A stretch of DNA of 64,000 bases from a virus (IMGVR_UViG_3300024324_000009:107041-171040), one strand, 5' to 3'; shown: positions 51,310 through 59,517, counted from the first letter of the stretch. Made by a program: numbers and translations. The notes: generated by a model not told the origin, from the sequence alone.

Positions 51310-51485
51310 ATTACTCTCTCGTCTGGTGCTTGGTCGAAAAATTCTATGTTTTGTCTGATTATTACTGGTGCTATCTCTTTCTCTAATTGTAGAATGTGTC
51401 TCTGTTGCACAAAGTTCATGACAATAGAGAGTATAAGTAGCATATATATAATATAAGTTGTTGGATGTATTTCGTAATATTTCAT
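51306..51485 (-). CDS. small membrane protein, 59 aa
   Basis: ATG at 51485; stop overlaps the dehydrogenase start (ATGA). One transmembrane helix (IIYMLLILSIVMNFV) and a charged tail. No clear ribosome site. Confidence 0.45.
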   Translation of the reverse strand: MKYYEIHPTTYIIYMLLILSIVMNFVQQRHILQLEKEIAPVIIRQNIEFFDQAPDERVI

Positions 51486-51494
51486 AATAGTATT

Positions 51495-51536
51495 AAAAAA
51501 CCACCAGCAGGAAAGGAGGTTATCCTGCTGATGGTG
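51495..51536 (-). terminator. Rho-independent terminator
   Basis: On the minus strand CAGCAGGA pairs with TCCTGCTG, continued by GGTG on the outer side, and is followed by six T (51500-51495). It ends the transcript of the helix-turn-helix gene at 51545-51763. Confidence 0.8.
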
Positions 51537-51544
51537 CTGCTTGA

Positions 51545-51763
51545 CTAGCGACGACTACGCTTGCCAGTACTTTCTAAACCATAACGAGTTTCACCTTTGC
51601 GACCCTTGACACGAGTCACAGAATATCCCTGCTTTCGCACCATTGGCTTGATGTCGCTGATGGTTGCCCTAAGATTGCCAACCTCAAACATTGAGTAGGC
51701 ACTGTCCTGAGACAAGGTTTTCCCTCTTGTCAAATAATTAATTACACGATCCTGCTTAGTCAT
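51545..51763 (-). CDS. small winged-helix protein
   Basis: 72 aa. LSQDSAYSMFEVGNLRATISDI is helix-turn-helix like, followed by a basic wing (RVKGRKGETRYG) and Arg-rich tail. Own promoter (51803-51830) and terminator make a single-gene transcription unit, suggesting high or tightly timed expression; likely an early DNA-binding regulator. Confidence 0.6.
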   Translation of the reverse strand: MTKQDRVINYLTRGKTLSQDSAYSMFEVGNLRATISDIKPMVRKQGYSVTRVKGRKGETRYGLESTGKRSRR

Positions 51764-51802
51764 AAATCAACTCCTCTGTTAAAAATTAAACTTCCTATAG
51801 CT

Positions 51803-51830
51803 ATTATACCATATAATAGTGTTTTGTCAA
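51803..51830 (-). promoter_or_regulatory. promoter TTGACA-16-TATAAT
   Basis: Perfect hexamers (51830-51825, 51808-51803), 16-bp spacer. Confidence 0.85.
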
Positions 51831-52309
51831 GTCGGCAAATGCAATTTATTGATCGGCATATTATAACAATCTGCTTTAACCCTAAAACCATTATCTCCGT
51901 CAATCTGTCCCTTTTGTAAAAACTTAGCATCTTTAAAGTATTGTTCTTTATCGTACTCTCCCAGAATCCATGCTTTACTATACTCATTGTTAGTATACAA
52001 AACCCTGACGAATATGTATTTATGACATTTCTGTCTTGTATTAAATGCCGCTACACTACATTCATAATAGTCTCTGGGTCTACTCGTACATCTCTTTGTC
52101 TTTACATCATATAAAACATTATCTTTTACAACATCATAATCATAAGTATTATTTATATTGCCTCCTATATAATCTTTAACTATGTCTTCTCCTATAATGC
52201 CTGCCAGATTTCCCTGACCAGATGTTATAGAGTTATTTAAGTGACCGATGTCATTAGCCCTATCAAGAGCATTCTCTACCATGTCGTTTGTAATATCTAT
52301 TTCAATCAT
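51827..52309 (-). CDS. PD-(D/E)XK nuclease candidate
   Basis: 160 aa from the ATG at 52309. Glu41 (GIIGEDIVKDYI), Asp57/59 (TYDYDVV) and D68-V-K70 (LYDVKTK) follow the PD-(D/E)XK order. Typical of phage endonucleases that degrade host DNA or process recombination. Overlaps the upstream gene by 8 bp. Confidence 0.6.
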   Translation of the reverse strand: MIEIDITNDMVENALDRANDIGHLNNSITSGQGNLAGIIGEDIVKDYIGGNINNTYDYDVVKDNVLYDVKTKRCTSRPRDYYECSVAAFNTRQKCHKYIFVRVLYTNNEYSKAWILGEYDKEQYFKDAKFLQKGQIDGDNGFRVKADCYNMPINKLHLPT

Positions 52310-52760
52310 CACTTTCCTCCTCCTCATCCTCATCGTCAAAACAATAATCTGCTAGACCTAATCCTAGTTCTTCACCAAGATGTCTGACATTTTTGTCATC
52401 GACCTTTTTCTTATACAGATGAAAGGATTCTGTCTGACTACTCCAGCATACTTCTATCATATCAGATGCCGCCATTTTAGATAACATAGACTGATAAATG
52501 TCGTCAGCTAAAATCCCAATAATCTCGTCTACAGCTGGATCAGCTATTCTAGCGTGACGTTTCTTTCCGGTCTTTTTATTTAACTTTGGCTTTTCATAAT
52601 AGTACAATACTAATTCATGAACTGCACTCAGTGTTACATATTCGTCTAACTCTTTTTCAGGCAGGTCGCAACCAAGTAGTTCGCATACAAGTGCGTTTGA
52701 CATATTTCTTATACCTTTACAGAAGTCTTTCATTCTATTTATTGTATAGTATTTAGCTTT
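52302..52760 (-). CDS. hypothetical protein with acidic tail
   Basis: 152 aa from the ATG at 52760, which has AAGGAAGG upstream. Helical body with an Asp/Glu-rich end. No recognised domain. Confidence 0.5.
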   Translation of the reverse strand, partial: KAKYYTINRMKDFCKGIRNMSNALVCELLGCDLPEKELDEYVTLSAVHELVLYYYEKPKLNKKTGKKRHARIADPAVDEIIGILADDIYQSMLSKMAASDMIEVCWSSQTESFHLYKKKVDDKNVRHLGEELGLGLADYCFDDEDEEEESDD

Positions 52761-52764
52761 CATA

Positions 52765-53172
52765 TCACTTGCCTTCCTTTGCCTTGAGTTTATGAACTCT
52801 ATGTTTGGTTTTAACGTATCGACTGCCGTTGTCGGAATAGTCTTTACCCATATATATGTGACAGAAGCCGTTGCCAGACTTTCCAATTCCCCAAGCTAGG
52901 ATACCCTTATTGTCGATACCTATAACTTGATGCTTACCTCTGCAACCCATAGAAAGTGTATCTCCATTTTCACTTAGATAGTATGGGCCTCCACTGGTTT
53001 TAATGATGTCACCCTTTTGTAAATCTCTCCAAGGAAAATTTCTAATGATCTTAGTACTTTTTCTTTCTCTTGATACAGGCTTGAAGGAGAACGTGTGTCC
53101 ACATTCTTTACATACCTTAGTCCTTGGGCCACAAGTCGTTCCGCACTGTTCACATTTTTTTTGTCCACGCAT
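52765..53172 (-). CDS. zinc-ribbon protein
   Basis: 135 aa. N-terminal CEQCGTTCG ... VCKECGHTF zinc ribbon, then a beta domain (KGDIIKTSGGPYYL, CRGKHQVIGID) resembling small SH3-like modules. Nucleic-acid or protein binding. First gene after the promoter at 53211-53238. Confidence 0.6.
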   Translation of the reverse strand: MRGQKKCEQCGTTCGPRTKVCKECGHTFSFKPVSRERKSTKIIRNFPWRDLQKGDIIKTSGGPYYLSENGDTLSMGCRGKHQVIGIDNKGILAWGIGKSGNGFCHIYMGKDYSDNGSRYVKTKHRVHKLKAKEGK

Positions 53173-53210
53173 AAGTATTACCTCCTAAAGTAAAAATTTG
53201 TCATACTACC

Positions 53211-53238
53211 ATTATACCAGATTAATTGTTTTTGTCAA
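53211..53238 (-). promoter_or_regulatory. promoter TTGACA-16-TATAAT
   Basis: Perfect hexamers (53238-53233, 53216-53211), 16-bp spacer; overlaps the end of the upstream glycosyltransferase. Confidence 0.85.
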
Positions 53239-53934
53239 GGCCACTTCTTTCCAGTTGGTTAGAGGTGCTAGCCATTGAAGTTCACCATGAGTCGCGTATC
53301 CCGGTATAGAACTGATAACATAACGATGATCCTGTCTCAATTCTGTAAACATATTAAAATCATGAGGATGAGTTTCTTTAGTCCACTTTCTAAGTATCGG
53401 TTCATCCTTCTGCAAATCTTTAACAGTACTTGCGAAGGTCATAGTAGTAGAATTTGTAATCTTCCAGTGACAACTTTTAGTTAAATAAACTTTAGAGTGT
53501 TCACCTCCATCTGATTCTATAAAAGGATTGCCTCCTTGATGTTTAGGTATGTATTTATCTATATGGTCATAGAGTGTGACATAAGGAAAGCCAAGACGAA
53601 TGCCTTGTTGCAAAACTTCCCAACTGTCATCTTTGTGTAGATAATCATTCTCTACAAAATATACATGATTTAAACTAGGTAATTCTAATGCCATGTCTAA
53701 TGCTAGATTAAAAGTTCCAGCACCATGACCTATAGAAACCTTTGTTATGTTTTCTTTGTCAACATATTTACAGATCATGTCGTATGTATCATCACACACA
53801 TTATCTGCTATCACGTTTATGGTTGACATATTAGCAAACTTTGTAACAAAGTTATTCAAACATGTTTCATTATTGATATAGTCTGGTTTTATCTTTTTAT
53901 AACCAGCGTCACTTATCCTGTAAAATACATCCAC
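53212..53934 (-). CDS. glycosyltransferase-like protein
   Basis: 240 aa. NVIADNVCDDTYDMI then LNHVYFVENDYLH gives a GT-A-like order with an END triad in place of DXD, and a C-terminal HGELQW segment. Distant relation to glycosyltransferases only; substrate unknown. Overlaps the upstream gene by 1 bp. Confidence 0.5.
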   Translation of the reverse strand: MDVFYRISDAGYKKIKPDYINNETCLNNFVTKFANMSTINVIADNVCDDTYDMICKYVDKENITKVSIGHGAGTFNLALDMALELPSLNHVYFVENDYLHKDDSWEVLQQGIRLGFPYVTLYDHIDKYIPKHQGGNPFIESDGGEHSKVYLTKSCHWKITNSTTMTFASTVKDLQKDEPILRKWTKETHPHDFNMFTELRQDHRYVISSIPGYATHGELQWLAPLTNWKEVALTKTINLV

Positions 53935-54245
53935 TACATTTTCCTTGCATAAAGATAGCCACCATTAAATGTACATTCTCTTTGTAGAGCCTCAATATCA
54001 TCTATCAAATGATAGTTACTGGTTTTGCTAGGTTTGGCCCAGCTAGCTGCTTTGTGTACTCTTTGAGTCTCGATATTAACAAACGCATGTACACTTTGAC
54101 CACCTGTTGGAGATCGTCTAACGATCTTGATGTATTTGTTTCCGTGCTTAGGAATATAGGTATAGCCTTCATCGTCCTTCTTTTCCAATGCACTGATCCA
54201 TATTTCCAAACATTCACCAATAGTAAGTTTTTCAGCAGTATTCAT
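53934..54245 (-). CDS. small conserved phage protein
   Basis: 103 aa. PTGGQSVHAFVNIETQRVHKAASW is a beta module seen in many phage accessory proteins. Role unknown. First gene after the promoter at 54278-54305. Confidence 0.55.
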   Translation of the reverse strand: MNTAEKLTIGECLEIWISALEKKDDEGYTYIPKHGNKYIKIVRRSPTGGQSVHAFVNIETQRVHKAASWAKPSKTSNYHLIDDIEALQRECTFNGGYLYARKM

Positions 54246-54257
54246 AAGTCCTCCAAG

Positions 54258-54524
54258 TTAAAGTTCTGATACTACCATCATACCATTGTCTCTTGCTGAG
54301 TCAAGTTTTATTTGTTCCATCAATTCTATCAATTCTGGATCGGTATACATGTCATAGATCATAGTCAGGTCTTTTTTTGACCATTGCCTTACGTCTTGAT
54401 GTTTACGATTTACTTTATAGTTTATATTGCTTTGGATACCCGGAGATAAAAAATACCCAAGTACACATAACACCAGATAAATTATAACGAAAGGTTTAAA
54501 ATTTGTCCAAGAAAAATTTCTCAT
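54258..54524 (-). CDS. single-pass membrane protein, 88 aa
   Basis: N-terminal hydrophobic segment (FVIIYLVLCVLGYFL), then charged helices. Overlaps the upstream gene by 29 bp; the next operon's promoter lies inside its 3' end. Confidence 0.5.
   Translation of the reverse strand: MRNFSWTNFKPFVIIYLVLCVLGYFLSPGIQSNINYKVNRKHQDVRQWSKKDLTMIYDMYTDPELIELMEQIKLDSARDNGMMVVSEL
54278..54305 (-). promoter_or_regulatory. promoter TTGACT-16-TATGAT
   Basis: TTGACT (54305-54300), TATGAT (54283-54278), 16-bp spacer. Confidence 0.6.
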
Positions 54525-54804
54525 GATTTTGATCCATTTGTACTATTAAATTCCAACTCCACCACACCAGCACCAACATTAATAATGTTAAAAGAATTGG
54601 TGCAATCCAATAATGAAGCAATATATTAGAACGTAAATGAATATCCCAGTAATCACTGATCGCGTTGTCAATTTCTCTTTCTGAATATCCCTCATTCTTT
54701 AACACCCATCTATATTGTGTTTCATTTAATTGGTCTTCCTCGTCCCAGTATCGTCTTGCCATTATCAGCAAGCGTTCATCACTATCAATATTTCTATAAC
54801 TCAT
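54496..54804 (-). CDS. membrane protein, 102 aa
   Basis: Start supported by GGAAGG upstream. Charged N-terminal half, then a strong transmembrane helix (YWIAPILLTLLMLVLVWW). Function unknown. Confidence 0.5.
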   Translation of the reverse strand: MSYRNIDSDERLLIMARRYWDEEDQLNETQYRWVLKNEGYSEREIDNAISDYWDIHLRSNILLHYWIAPILLTLLMLVLVWWSWNLIVQMDQNHEKFFLDKF

Positions 54805-54853
54805 AGCAGCAGTCCTTCCATGTTACTTGCCGCCTACAAGTAAAGTAATTAAA

Positions 54854-55033
54854 TTATTTACTAACCGCCTCAACGATCATCGCTAACTTGGCTTGAGCCA
54901 GTAGAGCAAATGTCTCGCTGTAATCCTCGTTATTCATTATAACAGCATCTTCCAATTCGTCAAGGTATGCTATCAAATTTTGAATATGTCCAACTACAGC
55001 AGACTTATCCCAAGTTTTTGGATCAGTTGGCAT
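54854..55033 (-). CDS. small helical protein, 59 aa
   Basis: ATG at 55033; overlaps the upstream stop by 11 bp. Acidic helices (IQNLIAYLDELED, ETFALLAQAKLAMI). Resembles the first part of the protein at 58831-59106 in size and pattern only. Confidence 0.5.
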   Translation of the reverse strand: MPTDPKTWDKSAVVGHIQNLIAYLDELEDAVIMNNEDYSETFALLAQAKLAMIVEAVSK

Positions 55034-55172
55034 TGGCTTCTCTCTTTTCCTTTAAATCTTTATGTTTAGCGATCAAATCGTAAATCTCATTTTCTAAACT
55101 CGGCATCGGAATCTTTTTGACCTTATCTGATACTGGTGTGTCTGTCAATGGTAGTCTATTTGGTTCATTCAT
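55023..55172 (-). CDS. small hypothetical protein, 49 aa
   Basis: From the ATG at 55172, just after AAGGAGATTATT. Pro-rich start, charged helical end. Confidence 0.5.
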   Translation of the reverse strand: MNEPNRLPLTDTPVSDKVKKIPMPSLENEIYDLIAKHKDLKEKREANAN

Positions 55173-55182
55173 AATAATCTCC

Positions 55183-55329
55183 TTATTTAGATGCCAGTAA
55201 ATATAGTCCAATGTTTGAAAAAGCATATCCAAAATAGGCTATTCCCATGCCGGGATTACCCTTGTATACTTGTTCTATACTTACATATAAATATATAAAA
55301 CCTGTTAAGGCAATTAACCATCCACTCAT
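55183..55329 (-). CDS. two-helix membrane peptide, 48 aa
   Basis: ATG at 55329 two bases before the UV-endonuclease stop, with GGAGTAGG upstream. Two hydrophobic segments (WLIALTGFIYLYV, IAYFGYAFSNIGLYLL). Confidence 0.55.
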   Translation of the reverse strand: MSGWLIALTGFIYLYVSIEQVYKGNPGMGIAYFGYAFSNIGLYLLASK

Positions 55330-55330
55330 A

Positions 55331-56233
55331 TTATACACCTACTCCTAGCCACTTGGCAATAGCGAAATCTTTTGCTTTTAACTCAAAGTCTACGTCGAAG
55401 TCGAGATCGTACAATGCAAAGTCTTCTTCTGCGTACTGTGCATGTTTACGAGGGTTATTGCCTTCTGCTGATTCGCTGTAGTGAAACAGAGGTCTAACGT
55501 CACCCCATGTAAGATGGCAAAACCTGAGAGCCTGATGCTCTGTCCAACCATCTGGATGGCAGGAATGGTGCAGATAGTCAAAAGTAATTGGTATTTTAGT
55601 CTTGGGATAAAAATCGGTCATAAGTTGTTTGACTGACCAGCAGTTAAGTTTGTCGTCATTTTCTATAACAAGTCTAGCCTGTACGTTGGGCTGTAGACGC
55701 TTGAAGTTGGTCATGAAACGCTCTGTGACCTCTGCATTTGTGCCGTCACGATTGTTGATGTGCATATTCATAGGAGAGTTGTAGTCCTGTGGACAACCTA
55801 TCATATCTAGGAAGTCTGCATAGAAGTTAAGTTCGCGTATGGTACGGTCTACGCTGTCTGCATTAATAGATGCTAATACATTAAACTCACTAGGATGACA
55901 TGATATGCGTACAGGATAGTCTTGTAGGGTCTGCTTGATTGCTGCTATCTCTTGTTGTATATCCTGATACTGTGGCAACTCAGATAAACTAATATCGGCA
56001 GCAGCATAAGTAATAAGAGGAAATAGATCGCTGCTGATACGATAGCACCAACTGTTGTTGTAACAGTGTAGAATTGTTTCATGTGTTACCTGCATATTAT
56101 TAAGGATACGCGAGCCTAGAATCTCTAGTGCCTCGTCGCGTGGGAGTGATGAGAAACGCTTGTAGGTCATAGTTTGAAACTTGTAACCTAGTTCTTTGAG
56201 TTCTTCTGAAATACAGCATAATCCTACGTGCAT
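55331..56233 (-). CDS. UV damage endonuclease (UvdE/UvsE)
   Basis: 300 aa from the ATG at 56233; the ATG at 56260 coincides with the predicted transcription start, whereas 56233 has GGAGAC at correct spacing. HVGLCCISEELKELGYKF, CYNNSWCYRISSDLFPLI, YPVRISCHPSEF and LVIENDDKLN are UVDE TIM-barrel segments with metal-binding His/Glu/Asp. It nicks 5' of UV photoproducts and abasic sites, aiding survival of virion DNA in sunlit water. Confidence 0.9.
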   Translation of the reverse strand: MHVGLCCISEELKELGYKFQTMTYKRFSSLPRDEALEILGSRILNNMQVTHETILHCYNNSWCYRISSDLFPLITYAAADISLSELPQYQDIQQEIAAIKQTLQDYPVRISCHPSEFNVLASINADSVDRTIRELNFYADFLDMIGCPQDYNSPMNMHINNRDGTNAEVTERFMTNFKRLQPNVQARLVIENDDKLNCWSVKQLMTDFYPKTKIPITFDYLHHSCHPDGWTEHQALRFCHLTWGDVRPLFHYSESAEGNNPRKHAQYAEEDFALYDLDFDVDFELKAKDFAIAKWLGVGV

Positions 56234-56266
56234 GATATTGTCTCCAAGTAAAGTAACCATCCCCCT

Positions 56267-56295
56267 ATTATAAGAGAGATGGCTACCTTTGTCAA
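56267..56295 (-). promoter_or_regulatory. promoter TTGACA-17-TATAAT
   Basis: TTGACA (56295-56290), TATAAT (56272-56267). The only spacing of 17 among the minus-strand set; a 16-bp reading gives TTATAA. Confidence 0.8.
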
Positions 56296-56303
56296 GTGTT
56301 ATT

Positions 56304-56795
56304 TTAATAACTGTAAACAGTCCATTCAGTTTCCGTTACGTTCTTGATGTTGAGTTGTTTTGAAACGGCCTGACCAGTTTTACTTAATTTCTGTTCAAAC
56401 AATTCTGACGAATCAAACATAAGATAAGGAACACCTACTTCAACTTCGTATCCTGAGTCTCTACTACTCTCGAATGATCGAATATCATACCGAGGCAACT
56501 TCTGAAGATCAACGCCTCCACCACCTGCAAGTATGTCTATCAGCCTACGGAGATAACTGTCGTTCTCTGGATAACCTTCGTTACCGTCTAAGTCTTCCTT
56601 GAATCGTTCTGTAAACCAATCTCGACAGAAACCAGAACCTTCTACCATAAGTTTGGCTTGTTCTTCTGTACACAATTCATCATGTACTAATGTTTCTGCA
56701 ATAGTCTTACGACTTTTCTTTAGCCTGCAAGTCAGTTGTACAAACTCATCGACTGTGACTGCTAATGCTTTCTCTGTGTAAATGTCTACTCCCAT
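56304..56795 (-). CDS. hypothetical protein, 163 aa
   Basis: Starts GVDIYTEKALAVTVDEFV. Soluble alpha/beta with Cys and acidic residues; a GGGGV loop near residue 94. No family. Promoter at 56834-56861 and ACTTTGGAGGA leader. Confidence 0.55.
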   Translation of the reverse strand: MGVDIYTEKALAVTVDEFVQLTCRLKKSRKTIAETLVHDELCTEEQAKLMVEGSGFCRDWFTERFKEDLDGNEGYPENDSYLRRLIDILAGGGGVDLQKLPRYDIRSFESSRDSGYEVEVGVPYLMFDSSELFEQKLSKTGQAVSKQLNIKNVTETEWTVYSY

Positions 56796-56833
56796 AATAA
56801 ATCCTCCAAAGTAAAATTAAATTGTCTGACGTA

Positions 56834-56861
56834 AGTATAACTTACTTATCGTCTTTGTCAA
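56834..56861 (-). promoter_or_regulatory. promoter TTGACA-16-TATACT
   Basis: TTGACA (56861-56856), TATACT (56839-56834), 16-bp spacer, inside the 3' end of the 52-aa gene. Confidence 0.75.
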
Positions 56862-57000
56862 TAGGTTTCTTAAATAATTTCCAGAAACAAAGATATGAAC
56901 CTGCCCAAACAGCCATTGCAGGCAACACACTTAAAATAGCGACTAAGTTAGAATGACAACAAGGACATAGACCAAGAGCATGAAAAATACTATTCAACAT
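56842..57000 (-). CDS. small Cys-containing membrane protein, 52 aa
   Basis: ATG at 57000, 11 bp inside thyX. GLCPCCHSNLVAILSVLPAMAVWAG combines a CPCCH metal-like motif with a membrane helix, then a Lys/Asp tail. Confidence 0.5.
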   Translation of the reverse strand: MLNSIFHALGLCPCCHSNLVAILSVLPAMAVWAGSYLCFWKLFKKPIDKDDK

Positions 57001-57631
57001 AATTTAAAGCCTTTGCAATAATAGGAAAATGGTAACTAAATATTTCTTTACACCTTTCCGCTATGTCTCTATGCTCTTTCTGCGTTCCATTGCCGGAACG
57101 TAGATCAATGTAGTGAATAAATGATCTGACGCTACCGCTCATATAAAGTCTCGTAGGAGTAGCCAAAGGTAGCACAAACCTAGCACATTCTTTAGCGACA
57201 CCTTCAGCCAACATCTCATTGTATAACTTTAGTGAGTCTTTAAAATGCTGTTGAATCTTATGTGTCCATACTCTTTTAGCACCAGAACTAATATCGTCTA
57301 TACTATTCTGTCTATTTTTATTGTCTTGGCTTCTTATGTCAAACATTGGTATCTCTTCGCCTAACAGATTAGTGTCAGCATATCTCTGACTAAATTCTTG
57401 AAAAGTAAAACTTCTGTGTCTTAATATTTGTGCAGCAAGTCCTCTAGTTGTATTAATTTCTACAGTCATAAATGCTTGCTCAAAAATACTCCAATGTTGA
57501 TGATCAATACAATATTTTAGTAATTTTGCAATGTTTTCATTATCTTGATTGTTTGGGTTGGACACTCTAGCACAATAAGCGATCTGAGTTTCTGCATCTG
57601 GAGTAACATTAACGCATTCAACCTTAGCCAT
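56990..57631 (-). CDS. thyX: flavin-dependent thymidylate synthase
   Basis: 213 aa from the ATG at 57631. The ThyX signature RHRSFTFQEFSQR (residues 71-83) and C-terminal SVRSFIHYIDLRSG ... AQKE-type substrate loop (GTQKEHRDIA) are present. Makes dTMP from dUMP with FAD, NADPH and methylene-THF, for phage DNA synthesis. Overlaps upstream gene by 8 bp. Confidence 0.95.
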   Translation of the reverse strand: MAKVECVNVTPDAETQIAYCARVSNPNNQDNENIAKLLKYCIDHQHWSIFEQAFMTVEINTTRGLAAQILRHRSFTFQEFSQRYADTNLLGEEIPMFDIRSQDNKNRQNSIDDISSGAKRVWTHKIQQHFKDSLKLYNEMLAEGVAKECARFVLPLATPTRLYMSGSVRSFIHYIDLRSGNGTQKEHRDIAERCKEIFSYHFPIIAKALNYVE

Positions 57632-58193
57632 AAATTTTACTTTCTGTTGTTGTCCATATTGGGTTATTTTTGTAAATGTTTTCAATATCCTTTTTACTTA
57701 GCATAAACTTAGGATATTTAAGTTTTTTAAATTTATGTGGTAGCTGATACGATTCTGTACTTCTTCCGTATAACGATTGTAACATATCATCAAAATCTTG
57801 CAACAGAGTTTCTTGTTTAATAGCAATAGTATTATTGAATACTATACATTTTAATTTCTCTCCAAATACTTCATCTACATAATACCACTTGCCGTTGTAT
57901 GTGACCTTTCCTGCTTTTGTGTTCTCTCTTATTGTTTTAAATTTATGAAAGTCTTTTGGGTCATATGTCTCAGAAATAAGTTCACTTAGATTATAAGACA
58001 TGAGCCAGCTAGGTAGTTTTCTGAAAGTTATAACATCCAATAATCCGTTGTCAAATTCTTTTGGAACTAACCATGAAAAAGTATCATTCTCATATACTAT
58101 TTCTTCAGTTAAATACATATGACAAAGTTCAGCGAATGCACTGCCGCCAGTTCTTGGTAAATGATAATGTACAAATTTATTCGTTACTATCAT
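57624..58193 (-). CDS. sulfotransferase-like protein
   Basis: 189 aa. KFVHYHLPRTGGSAF is a PAPS-binding 5'-phosphosulfate loop as in heparan or chondroitin-type and bacterial sulfotransferases. Other motifs are weak and the protein is short. It is the second such gene in the window, suggesting a sulfated product. Confidence 0.6.
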   Translation of the reverse strand: MIVTNKFVHYHLPRTGGSAFAELCHMYLTEEIVYENDTFSWLVPKEFDNGLLDVITFRKLPSWLMSYNLSELISETYDPKDFHKFKTIRENTKAGKVTYNGKWYYVDEVFGEKLKCIVFNNTIAIKQETLLQDFDDMLQSLYGRSTESYQLPHKFKKLKYPKFMLSKKDIENIYKNNPIWTTTESKIYG

Positions 58194-58350
58194 CTTTTGT
58201 TTTCCACCACTCTATTAAATTGTCCCATAACGGCTTAAAAAACCACAAAACAATATAGGCAACTACTGCTTCTAATGCTTTTCCGATTATTGTACTAATA
58301 GTAATTGATTGAGTTTTAATCTCTTCATCATTGCCATGTTCGGTTGTCAT
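58177..58350 (-). CDS. single-pass membrane protein, 57 aa
   Basis: ATG at 58350 with AGGAGGTATTTCAGC. Amphipathic/transmembrane helix (ALEAVVAYIVLWFFKPLW) then charged tail; overlaps both neighbours. Confidence 0.5.
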   Translation of the reverse strand: MTTEHGNDEEIKTQSITISTIIGKALEAVVAYIVLWFFKPLWDNLIEWWKTKDDSNE

Positions 58351-58594
58351 GCTGAAATACCTCCTGTGCCTTTTGTTCTTTGTATCGTTTCTGATAGTCA
58401 AGATGGGCATCGTTTGTGATATGGTTGTAAATAACAGTCGCTACTTTACTCAAACTATTAATTACACCGCATACTTCAGGATTATCGATCAGCAGCCACG
58501 TATAGATATAGGGGTTTGCTTCATCACCAGATTTTTCTCTGGTAATCTTATAGCCTTGCTCTTTAGCCCAACTTTTTATTATCGTCCACTTCAT
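58328..58594 (-). CDS. hypothetical protein, 88 aa
   Basis: Small alpha/beta domain beginning MKWTIIKSWAKEQGYKI, with a Trp/Tyr-rich centre (YIYTWLLIDNPE). Reads like a compact DNA- or protein-binding accessory protein. Confidence 0.5.
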   Translation of the reverse strand: MKWTIIKSWAKEQGYKITREKSGDEANPYIYTWLLIDNPEVCGVINSLSKVATVIYNHITNDAHLDYQKRYKEQKAQEVFQHDNRTWQ

Positions 58595-58829
58595 ATTGTT
58601 TCCATATCTCCAAATGTTTAACAGCGACTATTTGTAATTCTTGTTTTGTTGTTCGCTCTCGTTGCCAATCAATTAATTTATAAAGGTCATCTATGTGACC
58701 TCTTAGTTCTTCAGCATTGCCTATGCCGTCTAATATCTCAGAAACATGCTGCCGAACATCAGGATGAACAGCAGCATACTTCAAAGGAATTTTATCTTTT
58801 TTAGATAATTGTTTATATTCTTCAGACAT
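58563..58829 (-). CDS. hypothetical helical protein, 88 aa
   Basis: From the ATG at 58829, which follows the upstream stop at once. Helical and charged; no family. Confidence 0.5.
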   Translation of the reverse strand: MSEEYKQLSKKDKIPLKYAAVHPDVRQHVSEILDGIGNAEELRGHIDDLYKLIDWQRERTTKQELQIVAVKHLEIWKQYEVDDNKKLG

Positions 58830-58830
58830 G

Positions 58831-59106
58831 TTAGGCTTGTGCTTGTTTTTGGTCTTGTCCAAAGAATCGTTGTAGTGTCTCTAGCTTGCCTACAGCGTCA
58901 TCTAGTTTAGCTGTATAGTCTTTGAGTACACTAATGAAATCAGGATGCTCTCCTACTCCTACTGGACGAGTCAAGTACAATTCTAGTACTGCCAGAGCCT
59001 CATTTACATCTGCCTGATAGGACAACACCAGTGCGTCATAAAGACGATTAGGTGGTGCTTGTTGTTGTTGTTGTGCTGCTGGTTGTGGAGTCGTTTCCTC
59101 TGCCAT
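58831..59106 (-). CDS. helical protein with Gln tract
   Basis: 91 aa. N-terminal Ala/Pro/Gln-rich tract coded by a CAA repeat (59056-59075 region), then LYDALVLSYQADVNEALAVL and a coiled coil. Promoter at 59160-59187. Confidence 0.55.
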   Translation of the reverse strand: MAEETTPQPAAQQQQQAPPNRLYDALVLSYQADVNEALAVLELYLTRPVGVGEHPDFISVLKDYTAKLDDAVGKLETLQRFFGQDQKQAQA

Positions 59107-59159
59107 AATCATTATCTCCTAAGTTTGTAGTTAAAGTAAGATTTCGGTTGTCTATATCA

Positions 59160-59187
59160 ATTATAGTTTGATTTGGAGTATTGTCAA
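59160..59187 (-). promoter_or_regulatory. promoter TTGACA-16-TATAAT
   Basis: Perfect hexamers (59187-59182, 59165-59160), 16-bp spacer. Confidence 0.85.
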
Positions 59188-59201
59188 GTTGTATTTCCAT
59201 T

Positions 59202-59504
59202 TTAGTAACCATAATTATAAAAAGGATAGGCATAAGCAGGATACCTGTAATAAACAGGTTGCCGCCAAGTCAAAGGCCTAAACAGGCATGGACGCTGATA
59301 CACAGGCACAGTGTAGTACACAGGAACATATACTGGGGTTGGTGGTGGACAGTAAATAACTGTCGGCTGAACTGGTGGTGGTGCTGTAACCAAAGGAGTA
59401 GGACATTCTAGGCAAGGCCCAGCGATCCTCGGCACAACAGTCTGACCATTAGCCACACTACATAATCCTACCATTATTAAAATTGCTACAATTAAATATC
59501 TCAT
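59202..59504 (-). CDS. secreted Pro/Tyr-rich protein
   Basis: 100 aa. Signal peptide YLIVAILIMVGLCSVANG, then a segment of Pro, Tyr and Val (PVYVPVYYTVPVY) and CLECP. Similar low-complexity exported proteins are common in Planctomycetes. Extracellular or cell-surface role; no enzyme motif. Confidence 0.6.
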   Translation of the reverse strand: MRYLIVAILIMVGLCSVANGQTVVPRIAGPCLECPTPLVTAPPPVQPTVIYCPPPTPVYVPVYYTVPVYQRPCLFRPLTWRQPVYYRYPAYAYPFYNYGY

Positions 59505-59517
59505 TTAATTCTCTCTT

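Noticed and set aside
54005-54220. 71-codon minus frame
   Set aside because: Contained in the 53934-54245 gene in another frame and without a ribosome site.
59048-59233. 61-codon minus frame with a Thr/Ser-repeat end
   Set aside because: It overlaps the 58831-59106 gene out of frame, its Thr/Ser tract is just the shifted reading of the Gln-coding repeat, and a promoter lies inside it.
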